Shown here: positions 23,181 through 36,300 of the stretch, piece by piece
Position numbering within the stretch: position 1 is the first letter of the stretch
Layout: each line of letters starts with the position of its first letter
Source of the DNA: Siderastrea radians
Lineage: Eukaryota; Cnidaria; Anthozoa; Scleractinia; Rhizangiidae
Direction of reading: 5' to 3'
NCBI GenBank assembly: GCA_964017195.1
Contig: OZ024889.1
Location: 56,329,574-56,393,573 of the forward strand
Length of the DNA stretch: 64,000 nucleotides
Notes under the pieces: model-generated
Seen by the model: only the letters and a program-made list of their open reading frames with translations
Databases searched by the model: none
Told to the model about the DNA's origin: nothing
Translations under genes and position numbers: made by a program

Positions 23181-23432
23181 CAGTTTCAAGTTTACCAAAA
23201 ACCGCTGGATGAAAAGACAAAAGACGCATTTATACAGGATTTAAGTCTCACTCTGAAGTAAAGTGCTCACAAATGCCAGCAGAAAATTGCTGAAGTTTTA
23301 AAATAATACAATACAGAGAGTTGTGAATAGTTCCTATTCTCACTAGTATTTGTGAATATTTTACTTCACAGTGAGACTAACCCTTCAATGCGTCTTCTGT
23401 CTTTTTATCCAGCGCTCTTGGTAAACTCGAAC
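23181..23432. repeat. Inverted-repeat MITE-like element
   Basis: Arms of about 90 bp share CAAGTTTACC, GCTGGATGAAAAGACA / GCTGGATAAAAAGACA, AGACGCATT and GTCTCACT.TGAAGTAAA in opposite orientation around a loop with GAATAGTTCCTATTC. Confidence 0.7.
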
Positions 23433-24229
23433 TGGACTTATCAAGATTTTTTTTCCACAGACTCAAAAGTTAGATCCACTATGCAAGACATGGGTATTCG
23501 TTCTGGGAGCAAAAAGTGCAGGCCCCCTTGTCCTTACCTTTATGAGCAATTTTAGGGCTTAAGTGATTAATGTCTCTGCCCAAACTTATAGATGTCTCAT
23601 TTATAAATAAAAAGTTAAATTGAAGTGAAACATTAACAAGACTGTCGTACTTAAATATTACTTCGTGTCTTATGAAGTGTACGTGATAATCTACGTGTAC
23701 ATTTGAATTTCAAATATTTCAATATTATTGCGCAAAATTCCACATTTCCAAACACGTGTCCAGACAAAAACAGAACAGACGATTCAAGCAACAAAAAACT
23801 CTCCAGTTCTGAACTTTATTTTCTTGTCTAAGTATAAAATAGGGAATCTATGTTATCTCTTCAAACAAAATCACTCTCCACAACGAATCTGACCGATAGG
23901 TTTCGTGGGCTCTTTACATTTCCAGTTTATTTCTTATGAATGATTCACCATTTCAAAGTGTTACTGAGTGAACGTAGTCCTTCCAGATGGACTAACAGAA
24001 ATAAACATAAGAAATCTCCATAACAACGTAATCATTCTCGGTGTAGTGTTTGATTTGCATTACGTCCAATGCGCCTTTCAAGATTAAAATGCTCTACAAA
24101 ACTAATTGTCCTTTTGGCAATGGTTTAAAAATTTTAATGTCTTTCCCATCTGCTTTGGAATTCTTAAAAAAAATTTAATTGGATTGAATTTGATCCTGAA
24201 ATCCACCAGATGAGGGGATAATTATAATA

Positions 24230-24299
<70 letters not shown>

Positions 24300-24303
24300 C
24301 GAC
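24230..24303. repeat. CGA trinucleotide microsatellite
   Basis: About 24 CGA units, one interrupted (GATGAC). On the minus strand it starts about ten bases after the donor of the candidate PNPLA tail exon. It also creates a spurious poly-arginine frame. Confidence 0.95.
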
Positions 24304-24313
24304 TACCAGTTAC

Positions 24314-24364
24314 CTCTAATACAGAATCGCTTGGCAAAAGATCATCATTGCCCGCCTCGGGTAG
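24314..24364 (-). CDS. PNPLA6: Candidate PNPLA tail exon 32
   Basis: 51 nt between AAGACAG and GAG|GTAACT, phase 0 to 0, reading [17 protein letters not shown], acidic like the known tail. Supported by splice signals, phase and composition only. A further terminal exon would be needed below 24314; I could not find it. Confidence 0.4.
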
Positions 24365-27300
24365 CTGTCTTACTTTAGAGGGAAATGACGGAAAGGTGAA
24401 TGTCTTTGGTTTGAGGTACGCCAGATCTGATAGGTTACAGCAGAAGTTTCTCACATGCGCCCCAGCGTGCTTCATTAAATGTACTTAAAGGCTAGTTTTA
24501 ATTGCTGTCAGTCGTTGAAAAGTATCAAAAAGTATTTACATTCCGACGTGATTCCAGGGCAATAGAGCCAAACAATGCATGATTAAATAGGGAATTTATT
24601 TTTTGTTTTTGGAAAATCAGATTCAAAGCCAGGTCGAAATTCAAAGACAGAGTTCAGAATAAACAAAAACAGGTTAGCAGAACGAAGGGTTATGGCTATA
24701 GAATCTGCGCTCGGGGCCAAAGCTATTCAGGCATCCACGTTATGAAAACTCTCTGATTAACATCCACCAAAACTTAACTTACGTGAGTACAGTTGGGACG
24801 CATGTAACGGAACACTGTTGTAACGTAAAATGCTTCGAACCTACGTCTTTATCTACGAGACTTATTTTTCCATCTTTCTTTCTGTGACTGGAGCAAAACT
24901 TTGCTTGTGTATATTTCTGAAACATGACCACGTGATCAAAATGGAGTTTATCAGATACTCTCTTACGAAGAGTGAGAAGTTCTGGGCACGAAGCAAGCCC
25001 CTTTATTTTCTAAATTTGTTAAGGAAGACCGCACAGTTACTGTAGCTACTGAAGTTACAGAGTAAATGCCGTTACTCCAGTTACTGTGTCCGCCACTCTA
25101 GAGGTGCCAGTCATTCTATGGTTCACTGTTCACTCTGAGCGGGGCCATTCTTCTTCGCAGATGGGTGTCATCTGACTGCAAAGCAAACATGGTCAAGAGA
25201 AAATAAGTTCCTGACTTCAAATCCATTAATTTCTGCTCATCAACAGGACGGTGTAGTTTATAACAATTTCAAAATTAAAAACAAAAATAATACGAGTAAC
25301 AGATTACAAGATTATACAAAGCAAATTGCACAGTAATCTGAAGTCACACTTCACGACTTGAACTCTACCACAGGTGACCCACAGGTGAACCTTTAAGCCC
25401 TGACATAAAAATGCATAAATATCAAGACATCATAACCGCAGTGATCACTTCCTATATTCTCTTGCCACTTGAATGTCCAAACAAGTAGTGATCATGTGAA
25501 GAAAAATTTCATTTTCATCATGGCTTAGGGCTTAACGGGTTAATAGATTTCACTTGATTGGTCACATTTAAGGAATTGATCCACAGATTCAAACGTTACA
25601 TCAACATTTATTAGCAATGATAACTAATTAATTAATTAGCAACATCAATTAACAAAACTAATCAGCAATACAGCAGGACAGTGCTGCTGAAGGGCTATTA
25701 CATTAATTGTCACATTTTACGATTTTACAAACCTTAAAGGTAGAACCATCTAGCACAGCATAATAAACATAATTCCACTGTTGTATAATTCCATCTCACC
25801 GTATGAGGTCAAGAAAACGTGCAAAATATGCCAGCGTATTACACTGTACAATCCCAGTTTGACCTTTTTTGTACTGAAGGAGGTGTAAGCAAAAACAAAA
25901 TGCGGTGGAATAAGAAACCTGTTATTCAATTCGGTGTCGATAATTGGTCGATAAAACGCGCGGACATTTTACTCGTTGCTGGCATTTTTCCGTGTCCCGA
26001 AAATACAACAGAACTCGTAAAATATCCGCACGTATTATGTGCCAAAACACCAAATAAGGTGTATGTATAACAGGAAAGCACCTCTCAGCAACTTTCACTT
26101 GAATAGCTACATGTTAGCACTTCGTCCACAGTCTCAAAAAAGCGAAATGGATATGACACGTCTGAACGTTTGGTTCTAAAGCAGGAAAAGAGAGTAAGAT
26201 CTTTAAATCAAAGAGGCTTACGTCATATCCGGCTTCTTCACGTCGAATTACCGCTTGCGCCTGCGCCTTAAGAGCCAGTATATCTTCGTGCTCGGAGAGA
26301 GAGCCTGTTCTCGGTCTTACTCGCACCACCGTCTCGTCATCTTCGTCTTCGTCATCGTCCTCAGACGCCGAGAACAAATGATGGCCAACTGGGGCACTGG
26401 TACTGAGCATGTCATCAGAGGAGGAGTATGGTAACCAGTCGTGAGGGTAAGGAGGTTCAATCCGGGAAATTTGCTCTGCTAAGTTGGTGAAGGTTGTGCT
26501 GGTCGTCAGCTTGGGAAAATAGAAGAAAAAAATAGGAATTAGGAGAAATGAATAACAACTTCAGTTAAGAACAAATATATCTCCCACTGAGTAAAACAAG
26601 ATCACCAAGCTAGGGAATATATCGATTTTCATCTTCTTTGTGGGGGTCACTCTGCTTTCGTAATTCTTCGATGGAATACTTTTTCACAGCCAACCAACAC
26701 TGCATGAAATTGATGTCAAATGGATTGCATTGAAACGGTCTAAGTAATTTTAACCAACAAACAGCAAAACTAAACACGGAGATTCGCATCTTTAATTGCA
26801 AGGAAAGATCTCACAATAATTATATTTTATCTTTTTGAAATAACAGTACTGTTAAAGGAGCTACGTCACGAGTAACGCAACTTGAAAAAGCTGGCAAGTT
26901 TTTTCAAGTTTGTCATTCGTAATCCGTCTTAATCTCCCTCAGTCGTAACCATCCTTGTTTAGTTTTGGTTAATTATTACTTCTTTGGTGTTTTTCTAACT
27001 TAGGAAACTATTATTTTGAGGTTTCCGTTAATGAGAAAATAATTTTGTCAGATCAGAAAAATGAATGAAAACGCCGTGACATAGTTCCTTTAACTAGTTT
27101 CTACTTGATTCGAAGCATTCAAGTAAGGAGGGGAGCTGGGCTCTCCCAAGGCCCTGGGAACGAGTTGTTAGGTTCCTTTACCTTCCCAGCAGGCTGCGAG
27201 GTGGCATACACGTGGGTCATATGACTCCTAGATGGGTGCTCCCTGAGAATTTCGGGCAATCTGTTTCCTTTGACCCAGCCGCTGAAAACTGTCTTGCCGT

Positions 27301-30300
27301 GATGGTAACCTGCATCCTAAGAGGAATTAGCAGAAATTCGTAAAAAATGGATATCACATTAAAACTAAAAATGGTTTCAAAAGTAACGTGGGACATTACT
27401 TTCGGTTTTAGCTCTAGTAGATTGAAAGTTGAAATAGCTCTTCATGGTGTACTAAAAGAAATAACAAATAGCAGAGTGTTTCTTCTTGGAATTGAGATGC
27501 TGACGTCTTCATATGAAAAATACGAGCATACCAGCATCAGTTGATGCAGATGATAATACACACAAAGGACGGTGCGCAGTGAGAGACAAAGAGGTAAACA
27601 CAACAGGAACTAGACAAGTAAAGAAATCTAACTCTAAAGTGTAATATTGCAGCTGTACAAAACGCAAAGTACACTTGCGACATTCTTCTTCCTTTGGTTG
27701 AAAGCCATGATCCAAGGTTTGAATGCTTGGTGAGGAATTATTTTAAGCACGTGTTAGAATAGGGAGTGTTACGTGCATGTTACGTGCATTCGATTTCAAT
27801 TTCACATTTAACTTACCACAATCTCATCAAAACGTCCGAACTCCAGTGTCTTAAACCTGTCAATCAAAAACCAATTCATCATCAATACCTCTCTCACTCA
27901 CCCGTTCAATCAATCAATCAATCAATCAACACAATGCAAGAAATCAGTTACCAACCTCGTCCTCAGGGCCTTCTCCTAGTTCAAAATGGCGGATCGCCGA
28001 AACCCCTGGGCACCCCAAGGCTGCCAAAATGGCTCCAAAGATTCGTTACAATGTTTTCATGTCAACACGATGAAATGTCGTTCGTTTCGTTTGAACAACG
28101 GTTTTCAGATTGCAGAAAACAAACAGGGCCGCCAGACGCTGGAAACCACCTCCGAAAAAGCGTGTTACGTGTTCATGTGTTACGTGACAAAATACTCCAC
28201 GATTCTTGGAGTACCGTATTTCCTCGACTAAGCGCCAGGGCGCTTTTTTAAAATTTCGGCTAAAAGGAGGGGCGCTTATCGGAAGGAGGGCGCTCAATCG
28301 AGGGGGGCGCTTATTAAGTTTTCCTTTCAACGAAATGTAACTTTATTTTGGATAAATCTTTAATAGAAAACAAAAACTACAACATTATCCATTAAACGTA
28401 TCCCAATAACTTTATTATCGTAGAAATTACTGGTCCTCGAAGACTAAAGAATAGTCTAGTTGTTCCTGGGAAGTTTACGGCATTTACCAAGACCGCGGCA
28501 GTAGGACCAAAATTAAAAGAACAGATAACGCACATTAACGAACTCTGCAAGAAAATGGGGATAGAAATAACTGGAAGTGACTTAACGGAAAAGAAACTAC
28601 TCTCCTATACTGTTACCGGTGTAGTTGAAGCTTAAGAAGTTATAAACAAAGTGGCATTAGAAACAGGTTTTCTTTGTATCCCTACTATTTAAGAAAGTGA
28701 GGGGTGAGGGGAGGGGGGCGCTTATTCTCGAGGGGGCGCTTGTTTGATATTATGGCCGAGGGGTGGGCCCTTATTCGGGGGAGGGCGCTTATTAGAGAGT
28801 GGGCGCTTATTTGAGGAAATACGGTATTTCAGCAGCCTTGGCCAGGGGTTTCTCCGATCCGCCGTTTTGAACGAGGAGAAGGCCATGTGGACGAGGTTGA
28901 CAAATTACCTGTCAATAGGAGGTCTAATGTACTCGCAGTAGCTACTCTCCTTCACTTCAGCGAGTTGTCTGACACACGACACGTAAGCCAAACGGGACTG
29001 GATTTCAGCCATGTCAGGAATCTGAAATGCAACACAGTTACCTGCGTTACGGTGCAGCCAGGTGATAACATTTTCCTATAGTTTCTTTCTATATACCCGG
29101 CAGGTGTTTTCAAATCACAGGTAACTAGCGCTTTGTGCACATCTCCCTTTTACGGAGACCCTGTTACTTAACCGACAGAAGTTAAAGCCCCAGTCAAAGT
29201 TACAGAACAACCTCACCCCACCGCCCCTCCAATTGCAATTACAGTCCCTCGCTATGACGGACCCCGAATTGCAGAATATTGAAAATGTCACACGGAAAAA
29301 CAATGGACAGGGATTTTAGTGATTAAATGACATCGACTGTAAACATATGTCAATGTATTTCTGCAAACGGTCGGTCGCTACGATCACTGTACATTTTTCC
29401 AGCGATCATATGGAAGCCACTTGTTAAAAGGTTGTGTTTCGTAGGAAAATGCCATAAGAAGGAACTACTATCAATTTGTCACCGTGGCAGTAGCAGCTAA
29501 AATTTAACTTCTTGCCGGCGAAGATGCAGACAGCGGGGCGGGGTGGGTGGTGGAAACTTTCGTGCCACACTAATAGCCCTTTAACTAGGGAAGGGAACGT
29601 TTATGATGTAGCTGTGCAATAGGTTGTAAAGCTGCGCATTATATTACCAACAGTTAACTCTGTTACCTTGACAGTTTCAGCAAATGGATTCCACTTGTTC
29701 CACAAAAGCCACCAACCCGACAACTGGTCGCCGTAGTTCGTGAGGTCGTCGGGATCCTCCGATCCTACGTCGATTGCTATGATTGTCTGTGCGCCCATGG
29801 TTTTCATCACATCCGCTAAAAGGAAACAAGATTGAATGAGGTTACTAAATCAATCCGAATATTCTTGCCTGATTTGAGTAATCACTTTGGATTGGAGAAG
29901 AACTCGTAGCTAGTGTAATCTTAATTTACGATGTGGAACAAATATTGAAGTCATTTCTTTACGCTGATTTGATGGCATCATTTCAAGCTAACATTTCGTC
30001 AACACCTCATTTATCAAAAGCCTCCGTTTTCACTGGCCCCAAAACGTACAGAAAAAATGTACGTCCACAAAAGCGTTTCTGTATCCTTTTAATTTATCGA
30101 TAATAACGCGTATTTGTTCGAAAACGGACATCTTTCTTTACGAGTTGTCCCCTTTTGCCGTCACTAAAACAATCTAAAATGCGTCAGCTTTTTCGAAATA
30201 TCCCGGAGTTTTTACCATCCCATGCGCTTTCCCATGTGATTCTTGAAAACAAATTTAAAAGTCTCTATTTTCCTCAACGCTTTCCATCGTTCAAATTTGG

Positions 30301-33300
30301 ACAACATGAGGAGATATTTCAAAAAATGCCTCAAAGAAATAAAGAATGTATCTAAAAGATATATTTAACTGAGGAGAAAGGACACACGCACCAGGTAAAT
30401 TATTGACATATCCACCGTCCAGTAACAGATGCCCGTCCTTGGGATCACACAGCGGTGGCAGGTACCCTGAGAGGGACATGCTAGCGCGGACATAACGCCA
30501 CAAACAGCCTGAAATGGAGAGCAAGTGTCGATTATTCTCGCCATTAGTGTATTTCTTCCATTCACAGGTTTGGTACTGTAAAGTAATCTCAGGCAAGGAG
30601 GTCTCCGTTCGACAGAAAACCGTTCAATGTAATTTTAAGAGCGGTAGCAATCTCAAAAATTTTTTCAGCCGCTCTGCTTTACTCGTGTAATGTCAATTAA
30701 GGCAGCCTTTCCGTACCGGGCGACTAAGCGAAAAGGAAATGGACGGATGATTAAGTTTGATTCAAGAAACTCGGCATTCGCCAAGGTCAGGGGACGAGTT
30801 TTATTGTTCTCATTAGTTTTTCTCAAAGACAGCTATAGCCTGTTATGAATTCGCCACCTCTCTCAAACAATGATATGCGTGTTTCCTTAAGCTTGTGCAC
30901 GGCAAGATTCAAAATTGAGTTCAAAACATGCTTCAACATGCTTTACGCCTAAACATGCTACGCTCGTCCTGGCATCAAACATGCAGCCATTTCATTCAGT
31001 TAGAAGCAGAACCAAAACATAATATGTCTGGAAGTGTTTATACAAGTTGCATGTACTGCTTCATCTTTGGCCCGGTTGGTTAAAACACCAGTTTATGAAT
31101 TGGGCTGATTTTCTAGCTATTTTAACGGAACAAAAGAATTGGAGAAGAAATTAAGTCCATGTTCATCTTACCGTCGGTATGCACTCTCATTCTAGATGAA
31201 GTGATGTCAGTTGTGATGCAAAAGTAAGGCAGCAAGAGATCCTAAAAGGAAACCGATAAACAAGACTCTCAGCTGCAGGAAAAAAAACTGAGCTTTCACA
31301 ATGCCTATTGGGACAAAACCGTACAACATGTACTTGAATTCGTCTTTTTATAGCCCTTTTCATAGACAACTTGTGTGAGTTTCATTACAATAAATTTGAA
31401 CGTGGGTGTGAGCCTATTCCGGACAGAAACTACAAAATTGCCGAAATTGCTACAAGACTATCTTTCAAATACATTGCAATGCAAGTGAGACGAGAAAGAT
31501 TTTCTGTGAAGAGGGCCACCAGAAAATTTAAAAACGATTAGGAACATGGAATCCGATCAAAATTATCGCGAAAACGTATTGCATAGAAACGATCAGCAAC
31601 ATAAAAGGAAAAAATCAGAATTAGCAGCCTTAGCCAAAAGTCTGGAAAAGTCTGGATGGAAAGTCATTCAGCTTCTATTCAACTGATTAGTTCCTAACTT
31701 CACAGGATTACCATATTTCAGGTGCTTTATTGGATGATGGGAATACTACAGTCAGTCAATTGCTTTAAACAATCCCCTCCCAGTCTTCTAATCGCTAATA
31801 AAGTTCTCAAGGGAATTAACATAAACGCGTACTTCTACAACAAGACATAGCACTGAAAACGATGGCCAGTGCAAGATCTTCCATAGAGTAGGTTGGTGCC
31901 GGCCGGTGCCGGCTCTCTACCTTGTTCACTAAAGGATACTACAAAGAAGACTTCTAACTATTTCGGAAGCTGAATCGGCGATTTCTGGAATACCAAAGCC
32001 TACCAGAAGATTTACTAAGTGTATCAATTGCTGGTTCACAATTTTTGAAAACCCTTGAGCTCTTCCGAAGAAGTCCACAGGTAACCTGAACATGTTGAAA
32101 GATAAGTTGTTGGTTTGTTAAGCTCAGGCTATTGTTAGGCTATTGTTATATGCTACAGAACGTCCACGACGGTAGAGACGATCTTTTATAATGGTGGGCT
32201 TCAGCTTCAGCGTGTCGCGTACTGCAACACTACAGTCCTGATTTAGTGCGGAGCTGGACTTATCAGTACAATAAGTGCAGCAAGTATGGCGTACCTCTAT
32301 CTGTCTTTCTCCGAATGTACTTCTTATGCTCGCATTAAATCCACTTCCTGCAGAGAGAAAAGAATAAATCAGTATCTAAATACGTAAAAAAATATGAGAA
32401 TTATTAACATGGAAATCTCACCGGAAAACATGGAGGTAAATGGATAAGTCAGGTCAAGAATCTTCTTGAAAATGGACGTCATGTCCTATGAACGAAACAC
32501 AGAGACTCTTAAGAAAACAATCATTGGGTGACACATTTTAATAAGCCAAAGATTATCCAATTAGGTTAAAAATGTAACGGAAATAACGATTCCATTGTGT
32601 AGAAGAAGACTCACCAATAAGGAAAAAAAGCCTAATCTACTAATCAGCTGCTGCCCGTTCAGTGCTTCGTAATGGTTTCCAGCCAATACATATTAACTGA
32701 CCAACAGTAAACCAACGTCCACTCAACTCTAAGTGGATATTTGTTGTTGCTGTTGTTTTTTAATGCCAGTCAAAAACAACAGCTTTTATAAGGAGTACTC
32801 GGGAGATCACACCAGATGGAATGCTCAGGATACAAGGTTCAAACCATTCACTACGCAACTGTTTCATAAAATGGTTTCAGAATTGGGGAATCCGTGAAGA
32901 GACCTCTTTCATTTCGTGAAACGTTTCAGCCTAATTAGTTTAAGAAAAATATCCTTGTTTAGTTTTACTGTACTTTATCGTAGTAATTTAGAAATTAAAC
33001 AAAATAGTAAGCTCTCACCATTGACCACTCGCGGACCTTCTGGCACATCTTGTTGACGTCACCGGACTCAGCGTAGGCTGCGCCAACAAATGACCCCATG
33101 CTAGTGCCACCCACCATGTCAATAGGAATGCCTGCAAACATGCGTTCAACCATCCATTTGTTATTAAAACAAACTTTTACTTGCTTAAGAGAATTCTCAA
33201 GAAGTGGGGGGGGGGGGCATTCAAGATAGCCACTTTACAGTGTAAGAATAACTTTGGGAAAAGGGTTTGTGTCCAAGGTAGAGTACACTCATTACTAGTA

Positions 33301-36300
33301 AACTTCATTTAAACCACAGTTTTCCTCTTTTTTCATGGTAATGTAATTTATATCGCGTATTTTTCGCATGCATAATGCCATATGGACTTTCCAACTGAGG
33401 GATAAGATCAGAGGTCAGAAGGGAAAGGTTCGCATGGCAACTGTAAACAGCTCCTTCATGATGACACCCTATTCACCCAACCCATGAAGGAATGCTAATA
33501 GTATAGAACGCAACACTCCGGGCTACGCCCCGTACTCTTTTGGAACAGTCATGCAATGTCCCTTACTAAATAAGCATGACCAGCTGTGGCTGATTGCTAT
33601 TAGTCACGGCCCAGTGTCTCTTCGCTGAACGAGGACAAGGTGTTGAGCAAATTCAACATCATCATCATCTTTAAGACCCTGGTTGGTTGCCTGGTTGGGA
33701 TTTGAACCTATATCCTAACTGAGCAAAACAGGCGACGGCGATGTTACGCAAGGGCGGCAAAAATAAACAGTGTAAACTAACCTGCTTCTTCCAGTGCTTT
33801 GATGACTCCAACGTGAGACAATCCCCTGTGAGGAAAAAAAAAGATAAGAATTCACCCGCCACCCATTAACAACAGAAATCACCTAAACGTCCCTCTTAAC
33901 CAAGCACAAACATTTTACCTTATTAAACGTCAATAACTCTGGAATTTACCTGGCCCCGCCCCCTCCAAGAATCAATCCAATGGACGTTCCGGTCAGTCTT
34001 CGAGCGAGGCGTGAAAAATCTGAGTTTCTGCAGGGATAAAAAGGGGTAGGAAAGTTCAAACTCTATTCAAATACATTCCTTTCCGTAAGTTTTTGCGAGA
34101 GAGAGTCATTACAAGAGAAAGCAGCGCACGTAGACATTCGTGTGGCTTCATGAATGGCCTCTCGCCCAAAAACAAAAGGGCAAATTGAGTTCCTTCGAAG
34201 GGCTATTAAACGAAAGGTAGGAAATGTGTTCCTGTGTGACCGGGTAGCACATGGAGATATCAGACGGAAAACGCCCGTTGTAAACATTCCGCAACGCACC
34301 GCTCTTTTTTAGTGGTCTTGAGACGACCATGCGGCACGCGTGAAGAACAGACAGACAGACAGACTAGGGACTTGGCGGACCAGACCAGAACAAACGCAAT
34401 ACAAGCCATCCATTAAAAAGGCGGAGGGGTAAATTTTAATATGTAATGGAGTAACCTTGTTGAGAAATGCTCAGGAGAAAAAGGGAAGAGGGCTTCATCT
34501 TGAAATGAAGGACTCACAGTAATACAAAATCCGTCAGATGCATTGCGCCAATTCAGCGGAATATTTGTCATATATTCCCTGTGGATAAGGATGTAGTAAA
34601 CTTTGAAAGAAACTGTGACAGCAGTCTGATATTATAGGATAGTTTGGTGTCAGGTATCGTCAACCTAAGTGGGCAAGGACAAGCAATGAGACCTTACACT
34701 TAACTCACTTTTCTGGCAAAGGATAACTTGCAGGATCCCGTGCATACTACATTCACCATAAAGTAAAGAAAATGCACAATCAGTTAAGTACAACTAAAAA
34801 ACAAACAAAAACAAACAAACAGACAGCGAACCAACCAATCAAGCAAACAACCAACCAAACATAAAATGGTAACAATCTCCAATTCCGATTTCCTACCTTT
34901 TCAGACAAAGGTCGTCTGCTAAATATTTTCTTTGGGCATCGAACCTGCGGTAAAAATTTAATTGTTCAGCATCACCTCGTCACGCTTGGAAACGAATAGC
35001 AAGTGAACAATGCCGTTTGGCTTTAAAGCAAGGCTAAAAAATCTCGAAGAAGCCACCCATGATGACCAAGTTAGCCACAACATACTCGAAACGAGATTAC
35101 GAGCATGTTTTTTTATGGTAATTATGTAAATGTAGGGACAAAAAAATTTTACTGATGTTCTCGTTGTTGTTGGCTCTGAGGAAGCGTATAACCAGGCAAG
35201 GGTACATTCAGAAATGGGTTTGTGGGAGGAAGGGGGGAGTAGAATGAGACGATGGGAAGGGGATGGTCGGGGAGGGGGTCATCAGCGTTTAGCAGATACA
35301 ACTTTGACTTCAAGTGAAGTTGTAGGCTTGCCAGACGTCGAGCTTTTCTTTCCAGTTACGAATAGTAAAGTCGCGCAAGGAATTTAAGGTCGACTGACGT
35401 CACGGAGGAAGAAAACAATATAGGAACAATTGGAATTGGAAGAGACGTTTATAAAGCCTAGTGGAGTTCAGATGAAGTTGTTTTTGTCACATTCTACACA
35501 TGCTGTAAACACATACTGCAAAAATTATTTTAATCGAGGCGAACGGGGGCTGGGGGGGGGACATTAAAATTAGATAGACTTATAATTTGAACAATTTATG
35601 GTACCAGTACATGGGAGGCGGAAGGGTGCAAGGAGTGGGGTGGTAAAGAAAGGGGGGGGGGGTTATAAACGAGAAAGCAAAATCCTTTAAATGAGTGTAA
35701 GATAAAACACTGTAATAGTAAACTAACATGATGATGTGCACAGATCCAGCCTCTGGCGTTGAGCCAGTCGACAGTGTGTGAAATGCGGAACCCTTTGGAA
35801 GCGTCTTCATGGTGCAATAGAATGAGTTCCTTCTGGGAACGAACACCGATGTTCTCCAGCTGCATCTCCAACTGAACGAAATGAAAAAGGCAACTTACTA
35901 CACAATACCGGGGACAAGTGAAATGTCACTGTACTTATAAGAGGTTAGAACAGATAAAATAAATAAAATAAAACAAAATAAAATAAACTTTATTTAAGTG
36001 TCGAAACATTTTAGCACGGCAGTACTAATTGCGGACACTTTAAATGAGAGAAAGTAACATAGCAATTAGCAATAGCAATTTTAGTATTGAGTCTTATTAA
36101 CATTGGTTCACTGGAACAATTTTAGATTTAACGTTAAAGAGGACGTATGAACCGACGGAAAAGCTTGCGTTACAATTTCACAGTTAGCAAGTAAATGCTA
36201 ATATATTCAAAGTAATGCGTGATTCATTGCTTCGTGATTTTTATCTGGTTTCTTTGTCCGTCGTTGCACTGTAGATTACAACGAAAAGTAAAAATCACGG

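Larger units (their letters stand above)
27952..28899. mobile_element. Inverted-repeat element, interrupted by a second element
   Basis: The left tip CAACCTCGTCCTCAGGGCCT and the right tip, inverted, CAACCTCGTCCACATGGCCT are followed inward by GGCGGATCG and AAACCCCTGG on both sides. The arms are about 80 bp. A related solo end (CAACTCGTTCCCAGGGCCTT, inverted) lies at about 27143-27167. The element sits in the intron just beside PNPLA exon 28. Confidence 0.75.

Noticed and set aside
22859..23212. 117-residue plus-strand frame
   Set aside because: Partly within an inverted-repeat element, AT-biased, no domain or promoter evidence.
24164..24475. Arginine-rich 103-residue protein
   Set aside because: The arginines are the translation of a CGA microsatellite; only the 24314-24364 part has splice support, as a PNPLA tail exon.
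27143..27167. Part of PNPLA exon 30
   Set aside because: The reading frame leaves the exon at GGGAAG|GTAAAG; the adjoining sequence matches a transposon end instead.
28046..28330. Overlapping frames on both strands around 28 kb
   Set aside because: They cross the ends of two nested transposons; not genes.
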